Shown piece by piece: positions 1 to 9,096 of a DNA stretch of 64,000 nt. The notes under the pieces were generated by a model. That model was not told where the DNA came from, did no database searches, and saw nothing but the letters and a program-made list of their open reading frames with translations. This stretch comes from Streptomyces djakartensis (GTDB lineage Bacteria > Actinomycetota > Actinomycetes > Streptomycetales > Streptomycetaceae), in the NCBI RefSeq assembly GCF_014651075.1, contig NZ_BMWE01000002.1, forward strand, positions 248,001-312,000, read 5' to 3'. Numbering within the stretch: position 1 is the first letter of the stretch; every line of letters begins with the position of its first letter. The position numbers and the translations under genes are program-made.

Positions 1-378
1 CGGCGGCGCGCCAGGGGGAACGGCAGTTGCCGCCCCATTCGCAGTCGAGGGCGAAACCGAAGAGGGGGTCGGCGGGCTCGGTCCCGTCCCCTCCGGCGAG
101 GCCGAGCGCCGCCGTTGACGGCGGCCCCTCCGAGACGGCGGGGCCGCTGTCCGCCTCTCGGGTGCCCGTTTCCCCGCGACTTGCGCATGCTCACACGACG
201 GCTTCTGGGGTGGGGTTCCCGTTCACCGGCCGGGCGCGGGGCCGTTGCTGAGGGGGTCCGGCAGGCGTTGCCTCGCCCGGCGCCGGAGCTCGTCCCGGCC
301 GGTCACGGCGCGTCAGTCCGGGCGAGTGGGGGCCTCCCGCCGCGCAGCCGGACCTGCGGCTTCCGATAGCCTCGCAGC
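1..378. other. Left-edge stretch with no startable gene
   Basis: I see no gene that can be started here. On the minus strand the frame from 190 to the left edge is open, has GC-rich third positions and reads a protein-like stretch (ADPLFGFALDCEWGG). It follows a stop at 191-193 and has no ATG, GTG or TTG before the edge. It could be the 5' part of a gene with an unusual start or a frameshifted remnant. The stress-protein promoter presumably lies in 200-378. Confidence 0.3.
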
Positions 379-840
379 GTGACGGAACATCACGCCCATC
401 GGTTCGAACGCGGCACGGACGGCCCGAAGGTGATCGTGGCCGGAGTGGACGGCTCCGAATCCTCCCTGCGGGCCGCGGCCTACGCCGCCGGCCTGGCGCG
501 GCGGCAGCACGCACTGCTCGCCGTGGTGTACGTGCAGCCGGTCCTGGCGGCGGGCGCCGCGTTGGGGGCACCGGTGGCCGACACGACCGACGAGATCGCC
601 GAGGATCTGGTGGCGCAGATCCGGGACGCGGCGCGGCGGCTCAAGGGGATCTTCGAGGTCCGCTGGGAGTTCCACACGTTCCGCGGCGACCCGTACAACG
701 GCCTGGTGAAGGCGGCCGACGAGTTGAAGGCGGACGCGGTGGTCGTGGGTGCCTCGGAACAGGCCGGGCACCGGATCGTCGGTTCGGTGGCGGTGCGCCT
801 GGTGAAGGCGGGGCGGTGGCCGGTGACGGTGGTGCCGTAG
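379..840 (+). CDS. Universal stress protein (UspA family)
   Basis: A 153-aa single-domain Usp protein, normal length for the family. It opens with the Usp first strand (KVIVAGVDGSESS, about residues 17-29) and ends with the nucleotide-loop region VVVGASEQAGHRIVGSVA and the last strand WPVTVVP. Family members bind ATP or act as dimeric stress factors; its partner here is not evident. GTG start at 379; no in-frame ATG nearby fits better. It stands alone, converging on the CapA-like gene 12 bp downstream. The family call is firm, the physiological role is not known. Confidence 0.9.
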   Translation: MTEHHAHRFERGTDGPKVIVAGVDGSESSLRAAAYAAGLARRQHALLAVVYVQPVLAAGAALGAPVADTTDEIAEDLVAQIRDAARRLKGIFEVRWEFHTFRGDPYNGLVKAADELKADAVVVGASEQAGHRIVGSVAVRLVKAGRWPVTVVP

Positions 841-852
841 GAGGACCCGGGA

Positions 853-2007
853 CTACTCCCCCATCACCAGGCCGTGGCCGGCCGCGCCCCGGCTGAGGAC
901 GACGTCGCGGATGCGGTCGCGGACGGCCTGGACCTCGGCCCCCTGGGCGATCGCCCGGTTGAGGTTCACGACCCGGCCGGCGTCGACGTCGAACAGCTGG
1001 GGGACGAACTCGGCCTTCGTGACCTCCCAGCGGCCGCCCGGCCGGGCGGGCGGGGCGAAGGTGAAACGGCCGAGGGTGGACTGGTTGCCGCGCGGGTCCT
1101 TGAGACCTTGGTGGTTGGTCATCTCGCCGGCGATCTGATCGCCCATCCCGTAGATCACCCACGTGCCGTTGACCTTCTCGTAGGCCTGCGGGACGTGTGC
1201 GTGGGTGCCGAGAATCAGGTCGATGTCGGGGCGTCCCCGGGTGCGCGCGGCGGTGAGGCTCCGGGCCAGGGTCAGCTGCCGCTCGTCGGGGGTGTCCTGC
1301 CACTCAGTTCCCCAGTGCAGCGAGACCACCACCACGTCGGCGCCCGCCCGGCGCGCGGCACGGGCGTCCGCGAGCACCTTGGCCTCGTCAAGGAGATCGA
1401 CGGCCCAGGGCTGCCCCGGCGGGGGCGGGAAGCCGTTGGTGTCGTAGGTGTAGGCGAGGTGCGCGATCCTGGCCGGGCCGGCGTGGAGCAGCGTGACGGC
1501 GTTGGCCTCCTCCTCGGTGCGGGCCGAGCCGGCGTGCCGTACCCCCGCGCGGTCGAGGGCGTCCAGGGTGCGGCGGATGCCGTCGGCGCCGTCGTCGAGG
1601 CTGTGGTTGGAGGCGGTGGAGCAGCCGTCGTAGCCGGTGGCGGCGAGGGCGTCGGCCACCTCGGGCGGGGACTTGAAGGTGGGGTAGCCGGTGTAGACGC
1701 CGTCCGCGCCGTAGACGGTCTCCATGTGGCACAGGGCCACGTCGGCGCCGGAGACGACCGAGCGGGCCCCCGCGAGCATCGGCCGGAAGTCGTAGCCGGT
1801 GCCGCCGGCGTCGAAGCGGGCCCGGTCGGTGATCGAGCTGTGCGGGATGACGTCGCCGGAGGCGACCAGCGTGAAGCCGCGGGGTCCGGCCGCGGGCGGT
1901 GCCTTGCGTCCGGGCCCCGGTGGTTCGTGGCCACGGGCCTGGCAGGCGGCACCCGCGGTGAGGAGGACGGCCAGGGCCAGGGCCACCTGCCGACTGCGCG
2001 TGATCAT
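853..2007 (-). CDS. CapA-family metallophosphatase-like lipoprotein
   Basis: A 384-aa protein of the CapA/PgsA (poly-gamma-glutamate synthesis) family, a calcineurin-like fold. The N-terminus is a short export signal ending at a lipobox-like cysteine (LLTAGAAC), so the protein is probably anchored outside the membrane. Family motifs are present: ASGDVIPH at the first metal-binding strand, ALCHMETV, ASNHSLDDG, VVVSLHWG and LILGTHAHVPQ, which supply the usual Asp/His/Asn ligands. Without capBC neighbours, a role in polyglutamate synthesis is unlikely; many stand-alone actinobacterial homologues have unknown substrates. The start is the ATG at 2007, preceded by a GGGGTG-like ribosome site. Confidence 0.88.
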   Translation of the reverse strand: MITRSRQVALALAVLLTAGAACQARGHEPPGPGRKAPPAAGPRGFTLVASGDVIPHSSITDRARFDAGGTGYDFRPMLAGARSVVSGADVALCHMETVYGADGVYTGYPTFKSPPEVADALAATGYDGCSTASNHSLDDGADGIRRTLDALDRAGVRHAGSARTEEEANAVTLLHAGPARIAHLAYTYDTNGFPPPPGQPWAVDLLDEAKVLADARAARRAGADVVVVSLHWGTEWQDTPDERQLTLARSLTAARTRGRPDIDLILGTHAHVPQAYEKVNGTWVIYGMGDQIAGEMTNHQGLKDPRGNQSTLGRFTFAPPARPGGRWEVTKAEFVPQLFDVDAGRVVNLNRAIAQGAEVQAVRDRIRDVVLSRGAAGHGLVMGE

Positions 2008-2132
2008 CCATTCACCCCACTGTGGGCATTGTGGTCGTATTTACGCACAAACAGGAAAGAAGGCCCGCGCCGCCTCACGCGGCTCCGACACGCCCACCGG
2101 CCCCTCCGGCACCCGCATGGCCGGGCGGGTTG

Positions 2133-2176
2133 ACCGTTCGTCGAACCGTTCGTCGACGCGATCGACCGTCCGTCGC
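2133..2176. repeat. Tandem 12-bp direct repeats upstream of the ECF sigma gene
   Basis: The 12-mer ACCGTTCGTCGA occurs twice back to back at 2133-2144 and 2145-2156. A diverged third copy (ACCGTCCGTCGC, 10 of 12) lies at 2165-2176. The array ends 53 bp before the sigma start and sits between two divergent genes, so it is a candidate regulator binding array. No known consensus was recognised. Confidence 0.6.
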
Positions 2177-2229
2177 ACAGCGGGGTACGTGCCCTGTGCC
2201 CTGGCGGCGCCCTGCGGTGGCATACGGCC

Positions 2230-2775
2230 ATGACGGCCGGATCCACTCTCACCGACCAAACGACCGCCGAGCACGAGCTCGCCGCACTGCAGCGGGAGCA
2301 CGGCCGGCCCCTCTTCGCGCTCCTGCTCCGGCTCTGCGACGGCGACCGGCAGCGCGCGGAGGACCTGGTACAGGAGACTCTCGTGCGCGCCTGGCAGCAC
2401 CCCGAGGCACTGCACGCCGACGACTTCGAGTCCGTACGGCCCTGGCTGATGACCGTCGGACGGCGGCTCGCGATCGACGCCCGGCGCGCCCGGCAGGCCC
2501 GCCCGCCCGAGGTCAGCGACGCCGTGCTGGAGAACGCGCGGGTCATCTCCGACCACGCCGAGCGGGCCGCGGCGATGCTCGATGTCCGCCAGGCTGTGAA
2601 GACACTCACTCCCGAGCACCGTGAAGTCCTGGTGCTCGTGTACTTCCAGGGGGCGAGTGTGGCGGAAGCCGCGGCGACCCTCGGGATCCCGCCCGGTACC
2701 GTGAAGTCCCGCGCGTACTACGCGCTGCGCGCCCTGCGCCGGGTGCTGCCGGGTTACGCCGCCGACCTGCGGTGA
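2230..2775 (+). CDS. ECF-type RNA polymerase sigma factor
   Basis: A 181-aa extracytoplasmic-function sigma factor. Region 2 spans about residues 20-85 (core-binding stretch AEDLVQETLVRAWQHP, then WLMTVGRRLAIDARRAR). Region 4 spans about 120-175 (LTPEHREVLVLVYFQGASV, helix-turn-helix ending GTVKSRAYYALRALR). There is no extra C-terminal domain. The zinc-finger anti-sigma gene at 3587 is the likely partner, although one small gene lies between. This spacing and the short region-2/4 architecture recall SigK/SigL-like ECFs with membrane ZAS partners. Tandem 12-bp repeats just upstream may control it. Confidence 0.93.
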   Translation: MTAGSTLTDQTTAEHELAALQREHGRPLFALLLRLCDGDRQRAEDLVQETLVRAWQHPEALHADDFESVRPWLMTVGRRLAIDARRARQARPPEVSDAVLENARVISDHAERAAAMLDVRQAVKTLTPEHREVLVLVYFQGASVAEAAATLGIPPGTVKSRAYYALRALRRVLPGYAADLR

Positions 2776-2922
2776 AACCGAAGGGCGGGTCAAGCCTCCG
2801 TAAAGCGCCTTGCCGAGGACCCCGGTTGAGTAATCGGCTGTTCCCATCCGTGTTCCGGATAGGGCCGTCGGCGCCCCGGGGCCCGGTGTCGACGCGCACG
2901 TACCGGAGGAAGGCAGGAAGGG

Positions 2923-3435
2923 ATGCAGCACAGAGGTCACGAGAGCACGGACGGCGGCGGCAGTGAACTGACCGTCCCCATGGCATGGTTGTACGCCGAG
3001 TACATCGCCGACGAACTGCTGCGGACCGGCGATCTCATGCCGCCGACGTCCTTCGAGTTCCGTGCCGGGCGTGACGCCCTGGCGCTGACCATCTTCCTCT
3101 CCGACACGGAAGGGGAGCTGTCCGGCATCAGGGTGGTCACACAGCTGGAGACCTGGCTGTCACTGACCGCGTACGACCAGCCGTGGCACGAGTGGGTGCG
3201 CGACCGGCTGGCCGAGCTCACGGCCGAGGCCGCCGGGTCGGGCCTGCCCGACCCGGACCTGGAGCTGGCCGAGGAGGCGTGGCGCTGGCTCCAGGAGACG
3301 GAGCTGCTCGCACCCGATCTGAACGCGGTGCCCGGCGGTGCTCCGGTGGCCGGCGAGGACGAGGGACCGAAGGTCTGGACGCCCGCCTGGCAGCTCGGAC
3401 TGCCGCTGGGACACCTCGCGATCCATCTTTTTTAG
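2923..3435 (+). CDS. Conserved hypothetical protein between sigma and anti-sigma genes
   Basis: A 170-aa soluble, acidic protein I do not recognise. It has no signal peptide or membrane segment. Trp-rich stretches (TWLSLTAYDQPWHEWVRDRL, WRWLQETELL) suggest a compact helical fold. A strong ribosome site (GGAGGAAGGCAGGAAGGG) precedes the ATG at 2923. Its place between the ECF sigma and the anti-sigma gene, all on one strand, hints at co-regulation, but each gap is about 150 bp so a single operon is not certain. Confidence 0.75.
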   Translation: MQHRGHESTDGGGSELTVPMAWLYAEYIADELLRTGDLMPPTSFEFRAGRDALALTIFLSDTEGELSGIRVVTQLETWLSLTAYDQPWHEWVRDRLAELTAEAAGSGLPDPDLELAEEAWRWLQETELLAPDLNAVPGGAPVAGEDEGPKVWTPAWQLGLPLGHLAIHLF

Positions 3436-3586
3436 ATTTCCGCGCCCCGGGACCAATCCGCGGGCCGGACCGCTCCGAATCCTTAGGTTGCGATTCTGTC
3501 ACCGGCTTGAGTGATTCCGCGGCCTGGTCCGTACCGGTGGGAGCAAGGAGTAACCCCACCCGCACCCAACGGCACGAGGATTCGGC

Positions 3587-4243
3587 ATGAGGTCCCTGGA
3601 AAGGCATCGCGACGTCGGCGCCTACGCGCTCGGCGTGCTGGACGAGGCGGAGGCCTTCCGCTTCGAGGACCACCTCATGGAGTGCCCTCGGTGCGCTGCA
3701 GAGGTGACGGAATTCGGCGCCACGACACGGCAGTTGATGCTGTACCGGCGGGCGACACCACGGTTCGTGCACCCGATGGCGCAGCCCGGGCAGCGCATGC
3801 TGGACCGGCTGCTGACCGAGGTGGCGGCCCGGCGCCGGGCCGGACGCAGACGACTGGTGTTCGCCATGGCGGCGTCGGTGGTGCTCGCGGTGTCCGTGCC
3901 CGGGGTCGCGATGATGGCCGAGGGCAGCGGCGAGGAGACCGTGCAGATCGCGGCGACCGACGCGCGGACCGGGGTGTGGGCGCAGGTCACCACGGAGGAC
4001 GAGGCCTCCGGCAGCCGGGTCGAGCTGAAGGTGAAGGACTCCGCCGGCCCCCGCGCCTGCCATCTGGTCATCGTCGGCCGCGACGGCACCGAGGAGACCG
4101 CCACGAGCTGGCACGGCACGGGTCACGACGCCCAGCCCCACACGATGATGGCGAGTTCCTCCAAGCACTCCGACGAGATCGTCCGCTACGAGATCCGCAC
4201 CTCGAGCGGCGAGAGCCTGGTGCGGCTGGAACCGCCGCGCTAG
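3587..4243 (+). CDS. Membrane anti-sigma factor with zinc-finger (ZAS/HC2) domain
   Basis: A 218-aa RskA-like anti-sigma factor. The N-terminal domain carries the zinc-binding anti-sigma signature: H6, then H-x3-C-x2-C in EDHLMECPRC at about residues 27-36. One membrane helix follows at about 88-108 (LVFAMAASVVLAVSVPGVAMM). The extracytoplasmic part of about 110 residues is Thr/Glu-rich. Such proteins hold an ECF sigma inactive until regulated proteolysis. The ECF factor at 2230 is the obvious candidate partner. The 151-bp gap before it is large enough for its own promoter. Confidence 0.9.
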   Translation: MRSLERHRDVGAYALGVLDEAEAFRFEDHLMECPRCAAEVTEFGATTRQLMLYRRATPRFVHPMAQPGQRMLDRLLTEVAARRRAGRRRLVFAMAASVVLAVSVPGVAMMAEGSGEETVQIAATDARTGVWAQVTTEDEASGSRVELKVKDSAGPRACHLVIVGRDGTEETATSWHGTGHDAQPHTMMASSSKHSDEIVRYEIRTSSGESLVRLEPPR

Positions 4244-4256
4244 GCCGTGCCGAGCG

Positions 4257-4487
4257 GTGGACGTGCGGTCGATGATCCTCCTCTCCGAGGAGGAAGCGGC
4301 CGCCGAGCGCGTGGCGGAACTGACCGGCTATGTGCGTGAGGAACTTCTGGACACCGGGGCCGCCCAGGCGGCAGCGGTGGCCAGCGCGGAACGGTCCGGG
4401 AGACGGGCGGCAACCTCGAGGACACCACGGAACGCCACTCCCGGCGGGCGGCGGGCGGCACACGGATCCTGCAGCGCACACCGGTGA
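4257..4487 (+). pseudogene. Possible small or broken gene between anti-sigma and glycosylase
   Basis: Frame +4257 encodes an acidic helical start (LLSEEEAAAERVAELTGYVR) that looks protein-like. After about residue 45 it becomes Arg-rich. From roughly 4390 another frame becomes more protein-like (ETGGNLEDTTERHSRRAAGG) and stops at 4487 next to the glycosylase stop. This pattern fits one small gene broken by a frameshift. I recognise no family, and the stretch may equally be non-coding. Confidence 0.3.
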
Positions 4488-5351
4488 CTACTTCAGAAGC
4501 CGGGACATCCTGCGGTCCGCCAGCGGCTTGCCGCCCGTCTGGCAGGTCGGGCAGTACTGGAGCGAGGAGTCACTGAAGGAGACCTCGCGGATGGTGTCGC
4601 CGCACACCGGGCACGGTTCACCGGCGCGGCCGTGCACGCGCAGGCCGCTCTTCTTCTCGGCCTTGAGCCGTCCGGCCGCCACGCCCCGGGAGCGTTCGAC
4701 CGCCTCGGTGAGGGTGTCGCGCAGGGCCGCGTACAGCCGTGCCGTCTCCTCGTCGCTCAGGGACGCGGCGAGTTTGAACGGCGACATCCTCGCCGCGTGC
4801 AGGATCTCGTCACTGTAGGCGTTGCCCACGCCCGCGATCAGGCTCTGGTCGCGCAACGCGCCCTTGAGCTGCCGCCGTTCACCGGCGAGCAGTTCCGCGA
4901 GCCGCCGCTCGCCGAAGTCGTCGGCGAGCGGGTCCGGGCCGAGCCGGGCGATGCCCGGAACGTCCTGCGGGTCCCCCACGACGTACACCGCGAGCCGCTT
5001 CTGGGTGCCCGCCTCGGTCAGGTCGAAGCCGGCACCGGTCTCCAGGGCCACGCGCAGCGCGAGGGGGCCCTTGCCGGGGCGGGGCGGGCCGTCCGGGAGG
5101 CGGTCCTTCCACTGCAGCCAGCCCGCGCGGGCCAGGTGGGTCACCAGGTGCGGGCCGTCCGCGGTGGCGATGCCGAGGAACTTGCCGTACCGGCGGACGG
5201 CGGCGACCTCGTGCCCCTCGACGGCGGACAGGGGCGGGTCGAACGTCTTCAGGACGCTGATCGCGACGGGCAGCACGCGTACGATCTCGTGGCCGACGAG
5301 GTGCTCGGTCAGGAAGTCCTTGAGCGCCTCGACCTCGGGCAGTTCCGGCAT
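4488..5351 (-). CDS. Fpg/Nei family DNA glycosylase (base excision repair)
   Basis: A 287-aa bifunctional DNA glycosylase/AP-lyase. It begins MPELPEVEAL: after Met removal, P2 is the catalytic nucleophile and E3 the helper acid. The H2TH region is seen at about 150-215 (LKGALRDQSLIAGVGNAYSDE). A C-terminal zinc finger (CPVCGD ... YCPTCQT) ends the fold. The length matches the actinobacterial Fpg/Nei group; the exact lesion preference cannot be told from sequence. It follows the SpoIIE-type gene on the same strand with a 22-bp gap. Confidence 0.93.
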   Translation of the reverse strand: MPELPEVEALKDFLTEHLVGHEIVRVLPVAISVLKTFDPPLSAVEGHEVAAVRRYGKFLGIATADGPHLVTHLARAGWLQWKDRLPDGPPRPGKGPLALRVALETGAGFDLTEAGTQKRLAVYVVGDPQDVPGIARLGPDPLADDFGERRLAELLAGERRQLKGALRDQSLIAGVGNAYSDEILHAARMSPFKLAASLSDEETARLYAALRDTLTEAVERSRGVAAGRLKAEKKSGLRVHGRAGEPCPVCGDTIREVSFSDSSLQYCPTCQTGGKPLADRRMSRLLK

Positions 5352-5373
5352 AGGTCCAGAGTGCCACGCGGGG

Positions 5374-7461
5374 TCACGGGGAGCCCGGAACCACGAACTC
5401 GCACCACACGGCCTTGCCGCCGCCCCGGGCCTCCACGCCCCACACGTCGGTGAGCAGCTCGACCAGCAGCAGCCCCCGCCCGGAGACGCCCGACTCGCCC
5501 GCCTCGCGGCGGCGTGGCAGGGCGCTGGACGTGTCCTCGACCTCGACGCGCAGCCGGCGCTCGGAGCCGGTGAGGGCCCGCAGGGTGACGATCGCGGAGC
5601 CCTCGGTGTGCATCAGGGCGTTGGTGATCAGCTCGTCGGCGACCAGTTCGATCTCGTCGGCGCGGTCCCGGGCGCCCCAGGCGCCGACCGCCGTGCGGAT
5701 CATGTGCCGGGCGTCGGCCAGGGCGGCCGGGTCGCCGGGGGACACGAGCCACTGGAGCCGGCGACCGGGGTGCGGTCCGTCCAGGTCGCGCCGGCGCAGC
5801 AGGAGCAGCGCCACGTCGTCGCCGCCGCCTCGCTCGGCGGCCACGTCGATGAGCCGGTCGGCGAGGTCCCTCACGTCGTCGGGGCCGGTGGCGACGAGCG
5901 CGGTGAGGGTGCGCATGCCGTCGTCGAGGTCGGCGCCCGGCTGCTCCACCAGTCCGTCGGTGCACAGCAGCAGGGTGTCGCCGGGATCGAGCTCGATGGT
6001 GGCCACCGGATAGTCGAGGCGGCTGAACTCGGCGGACAGGCCGAGCGGCAGCCCGCCCGGGACGGTGACCCGGCGGCAGGAGCCGTCGGTGTGGCGCACC
6101 AGCGGGTCGATGTGCCCGGCCCGGACCATCTGCAGGACGCCGGTGGTCAGGTCGGCCTGTGCGTAGAGGCAGGTGGCGGAGCGGTCGGTGTCGAGTTCGT
6201 GCAGGAACACGGAGGCGCGGGCCATGACGGTGGCCGGGGGGTGCCCCTCGGCGGCGTAGGCGCGCAGCACGATGCGCAGCTGGCCCATGACGGCGGCGGC
6301 GTGCGTGTCGTGGCCCTGGACGTCGCCGATGACGGCGCCGACCCGGCCTCCCGGCAGCGGGATCAGGTCGTACCAGTCGCCGCCGATGTCCCGTCCGAGG
6401 GAGCCGCCGATGGTGGCGGCCCGGTAGCGGACGGCGATGTCGGCGCCGGGCACGCTGGGGATGGTGCGGGGCAGCATGGCCTGCTGGAGGCCCTGGGCGA
6501 GGTCCATCTCCTGTTCGTAGAACATGGCCCGCTGCAGGCTCTGCGCGATGCTGCTGCCGAGGGCGACGAGGATGTCGCGCTCCTCGGAGGTGAAGCCGCG
6601 CCGGTCGCTGTAGAGCAGACCCATCGCGCCGATGGGCCGGGCCTGGACGATGAGCGGCAGATAGGCGGCCGACGTGATCTTCAGGCCGGTGAGGTGGGGC
6701 CACAGGGCCGGGTAGCGCTCGGCGAACTCCTCCGGCGACTCGATGAAGCGGGGCCCGAGGGTGCGTACCGCCTCGCTCATCGGGTAGGGCTCGTCGATCC
6801 GGGTGACCCGGGTGCCGGGCACGAAACTGCCCGCGGGCCCTTCGGCGACCAGCCTGATACGGCCGGCCTCGATCAGGCCCACGACGAGGCTGGTGGCGCC
6901 CAGGTGGGTCACGCCGTGGGTGTCCTTGAGGACGTCGATGACGTCCTGGACGGTGCGGGCGTGGGCGAGGGCGGCCGTGGTGAGTTCGACGACGCTGGTC
7001 CGCTGCCGGCGGGCCTCTCCCTGGGCGGTCCGGTCGAGGCGGGCGTCGCTCTCGCCGAGCTCCTGGGTGGCGTCCCGGACGATGCCGATGATGCGGCGGG
7101 GCCGTCCGGTGTCGTCGCGCCGGATGTAGCCCTGGGTGTGGGTCCAGCGCAGGGTGCCGTCGCGGCGGCGGAGGCGGAAGTAGGCGCCGTAGTTCTCGCT
7201 GCCGTCCTTCAGGGCCTGCGAGACCGCCGTGTCCAGGCGCCGGGCCTCGTCGGGCGGGACGCGTTCGGACAGGGTTTCGGGGCGGTCGTCGTACTCTTCG
7301 GGGAGCACGTCGAGGATCTCGTGGGCCTGGGCGTCCATGTGCATCAGGCCGGTGTCCAGGTCCCAGTCGAAGCTGCCCATCCGGTTGAGCGCGAGGACCG
7401 GGTCCGGGTGGGCGGGCCAGTCGTCCGGGAGTGACAGGGCGCTCGCTCCCCGATCAGCCAT
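5374..7461 (-). CDS. PAS-GAF-SpoIIE phosphatase-ATPase signalling protein
   Basis: A 695-aa cytoplasmic regulator of the type common in Streptomyces. Domains in order: PAS (about 20-130, MGSFDWDLDTGLMHMD to GIVRDATQ), GAF (about 170-310), a SpoIIE-type PP2C phosphatase (about 340-545, with metal-binding Asp residues in GRDIGGDWYDL and AVIGDVQGHD), and a C-terminal HATPase_c anti-sigma-kinase-like domain (about 560-690, ELVADELITNALMH, GRGLLLVELL). Such proteins tune partner-switching networks (anti-sigma and anti-anti-sigma factors). The frame stays open far upstream, but AAGGTGGGAC sits just before the ATG at 7461, which also marks the PAS boundary. Confidence 0.92.
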   Translation of the reverse strand: MADRGASALSLPDDWPAHPDPVLALNRMGSFDWDLDTGLMHMDAQAHEILDVLPEEYDDRPETLSERVPPDEARRLDTAVSQALKDGSENYGAYFRLRRRDGTLRWTHTQGYIRRDDTGRPRRIIGIVRDATQELGESDARLDRTAQGEARRQRTSVVELTTAALAHARTVQDVIDVLKDTHGVTHLGATSLVVGLIEAGRIRLVAEGPAGSFVPGTRVTRIDEPYPMSEAVRTLGPRFIESPEEFAERYPALWPHLTGLKITSAAYLPLIVQARPIGAMGLLYSDRRGFTSEERDILVALGSSIAQSLQRAMFYEQEMDLAQGLQQAMLPRTIPSVPGADIAVRYRAATIGGSLGRDIGGDWYDLIPLPGGRVGAVIGDVQGHDTHAAAVMGQLRIVLRAYAAEGHPPATVMARASVFLHELDTDRSATCLYAQADLTTGVLQMVRAGHIDPLVRHTDGSCRRVTVPGGLPLGLSAEFSRLDYPVATIELDPGDTLLLCTDGLVEQPGADLDDGMRTLTALVATGPDDVRDLADRLIDVAAERGGGDDVALLLLRRRDLDGPHPGRRLQWLVSPGDPAALADARHMIRTAVGAWGARDRADEIELVADELITNALMHTEGSAIVTLRALTGSERRLRVEVEDTSSALPRRREAGESGVSGRGLLLVELLTDVWGVEARGGGKAVWCEFVVPGSP

Positions 7462-7674
7462 GTCCCACCTTGCCAGGGTTCGTCCGATTCTTCGACCGGT
7501 CTCGTCGAGTCTACGGGCCGCTCGGCGGGTCCGGCGCCCTCTGGTTGGCAAGACGCCCGTAGGGCCGCGGAGGATGCCCGTGTCCGCTTCACTCGCTCGG
7601 CGTACGCGACCAGTGGGGTGGTACACGGAGCGTGACACTGGGCTCCGGCGCCGCATCGGGAGGAGTGCTCGGCC

Positions 7675-9096
7675 GTGGACTGGTTCACCGTATCCGACTA
7701 CTGGCTGACCCGGCTGGTCTTCCAGCGGGCGCTGGCCGCCGTGTACCTGGTCGCGTTTCTGACGGCGGCGCTCCAGTTCCGTGCGCTGATCGGGCGGCGC
7801 GGCATGCTTCCGGTGCCGCGTTTCACCGAGCGGGTGCCGTTCAGGCGGGCGCCGAGTCTGTTCCAGCTGCACTACTCGGACCGCTTCTTCGCGGTCTGCG
7901 CCTGGTCGGGCTGCGCGGTGTCGGCGGCGCTGCTGGCGGGGGCGGACTCGCTGCTGCCCCTGTGGGCGGGCATGCTGCTGTGGCTGGTGCCGTGGGCGCT
8001 GTACCTGTCGGTCGTCAACGTCGGCCAGACCTGGTACTCGTTCGGCTGGGAGTCGCTGTTGCTGGAGGCCGGCTTCCTCGCCGTGTTCCTCGGCAACGAC
8101 GAGGTGGCGCCGCCGGTCGTCGTGCTGTTCCTGCTGCGGTGGGTCCTGTTCCGCGTGGAGTTCGGCGCGGGACTGATCAAGATGCGCGGCGACGAGTGCT
8201 GGCGGAAGCTGACGTGTCTGGACCATCATCACGAGACCCAGCCGATGCCGGGGCCGCTGAGCTGGTTCTTCCACCATCTGCCCAGGCCCCTGCACCGTGT
8301 CGAGGTGGCCGCGAACCACTTCACCCAACTCGTGGTGCCTTTCCTGCTGTTCACCCCGCAACCGGTCGCGACGGCCGCGGCCGCGCTGATGATCGTGACC
8401 CAGCTGTGGCTGGTGCTGTCGGGCAACTTCGCCTGGCTGAACTGGATCACGATCGTGCTGGCGCTGTCGGCGGTGCGGTTCCCGGCCGATCCGCCAAAGG
8501 TCCCGCACGCGCCGCTGTGGTACGTGGTCGTGGTGCTGGCGGTGGCCGCGCTGCTGCTGGGGCTCAGCTACCAGCCGGTGCGCAACATGCTGTCCCGCCG
8601 CCAGGTGATGAACCGCTCCTTCGACCCGTTGCATCTGGTCAACACCTACGGGGCGTTCGGCAGCGTGAGCCGGGTCCGGTACGAGGTGGTGGTCGAGGGC
8701 ACCGCGGACGACGTGCCGCGCGAGGAGTCCGACTGGCGGGAGTACGAGTTCCGGGGCAAGCCGGGGGATCCGCGGCACTGGCCGCGCCAGTTCGCTCCGT
8801 ACCATCTGCGGCTCGACTGGCTGATGTGGTTCGCGGCCCTCTCCCCCGCGTACGCCGGGTCCTGGTTCGGGACGCTGGTGGAGCGGCTGCTGGAGAACGA
8901 CCGGGACACCCTGAAACTGCTGCGCCGCTCGCCGTTCCCGCCGGACGAGCCCCCGCGGTACGTGCGCGCCCGCCTGTTCCGCTATCGCTACACGACCTGG
9001 CGCGAGCTGCGGGAGACGGGCGCGTGCTGGGAGCGGACGTTCGTACGGGAGTACCTGCCGCCGACGCGCCTGGCGGTGGGCGCTCAGAGGCCGTAG
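7675..9096 (+). CDS. Lipase maturation factor (LMF) family membrane protein
   Basis: A 473-aa multi-pass membrane protein homologous to lipase maturation factors. At least six hydrophobic segments lie between residues about 10 and 320. A conserved loop reads WYSFGWESLLLEAGFLAVF, followed by RVEFGAGLIKMRGDECW. The soluble C-terminal part contains LVNTYGAFGSV and APYHLRLDWLMWFAA, family hallmarks. In vertebrates LMF1 assists folding of lipases in the ER; the bacterial role is unknown. GTG start at 7675. The last 13 bp overlap the convergent fuconolactonase-like gene. Confidence 0.88.
   Translation: MDWFTVSDYWLTRLVFQRALAAVYLVAFLTAALQFRALIGRRGMLPVPRFTERVPFRRAPSLFQLHYSDRFFAVCAWSGCAVSAALLAGADSLLPLWAGMLLWLVPWALYLSVVNVGQTWYSFGWESLLLEAGFLAVFLGNDEVAPPVVVLFLLRWVLFRVEFGAGLIKMRGDECWRKLTCLDHHHETQPMPGPLSWFFHHLPRPLHRVEVAANHFTQLVVPFLLFTPQPVATAAAALMIVTQLWLVLSGNFAWLNWITIVLALSAVRFPADPPKVPHAPLWYVVVVLAVAALLLGLSYQPVRNMLSRRQVMNRSFDPLHLVNTYGAFGSVSRVRYEVVVEGTADDVPREESDWREYEFRGKPGDPRHWPRQFAPYHLRLDWLMWFAALSPAYAGSWFGTLVERLLENDRDTLKLLRRSPFPPDEPPRYVRARLFRYRYTTWRELRETGACWERTFVREYLPPTRLAVGAQRP

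Noticed and set aside
395..420. tRNA T-loop-like GGTTCGAAC
   Set aside because: It lies within the coding sequence of the stress protein and no cloverleaf can be drawn around it.
4822..7434. An 870-aa plus-strand open frame
   Set aside because: Antisense to the glycosylase and SpoIIE-type genes, with no domains; a shadow frame.
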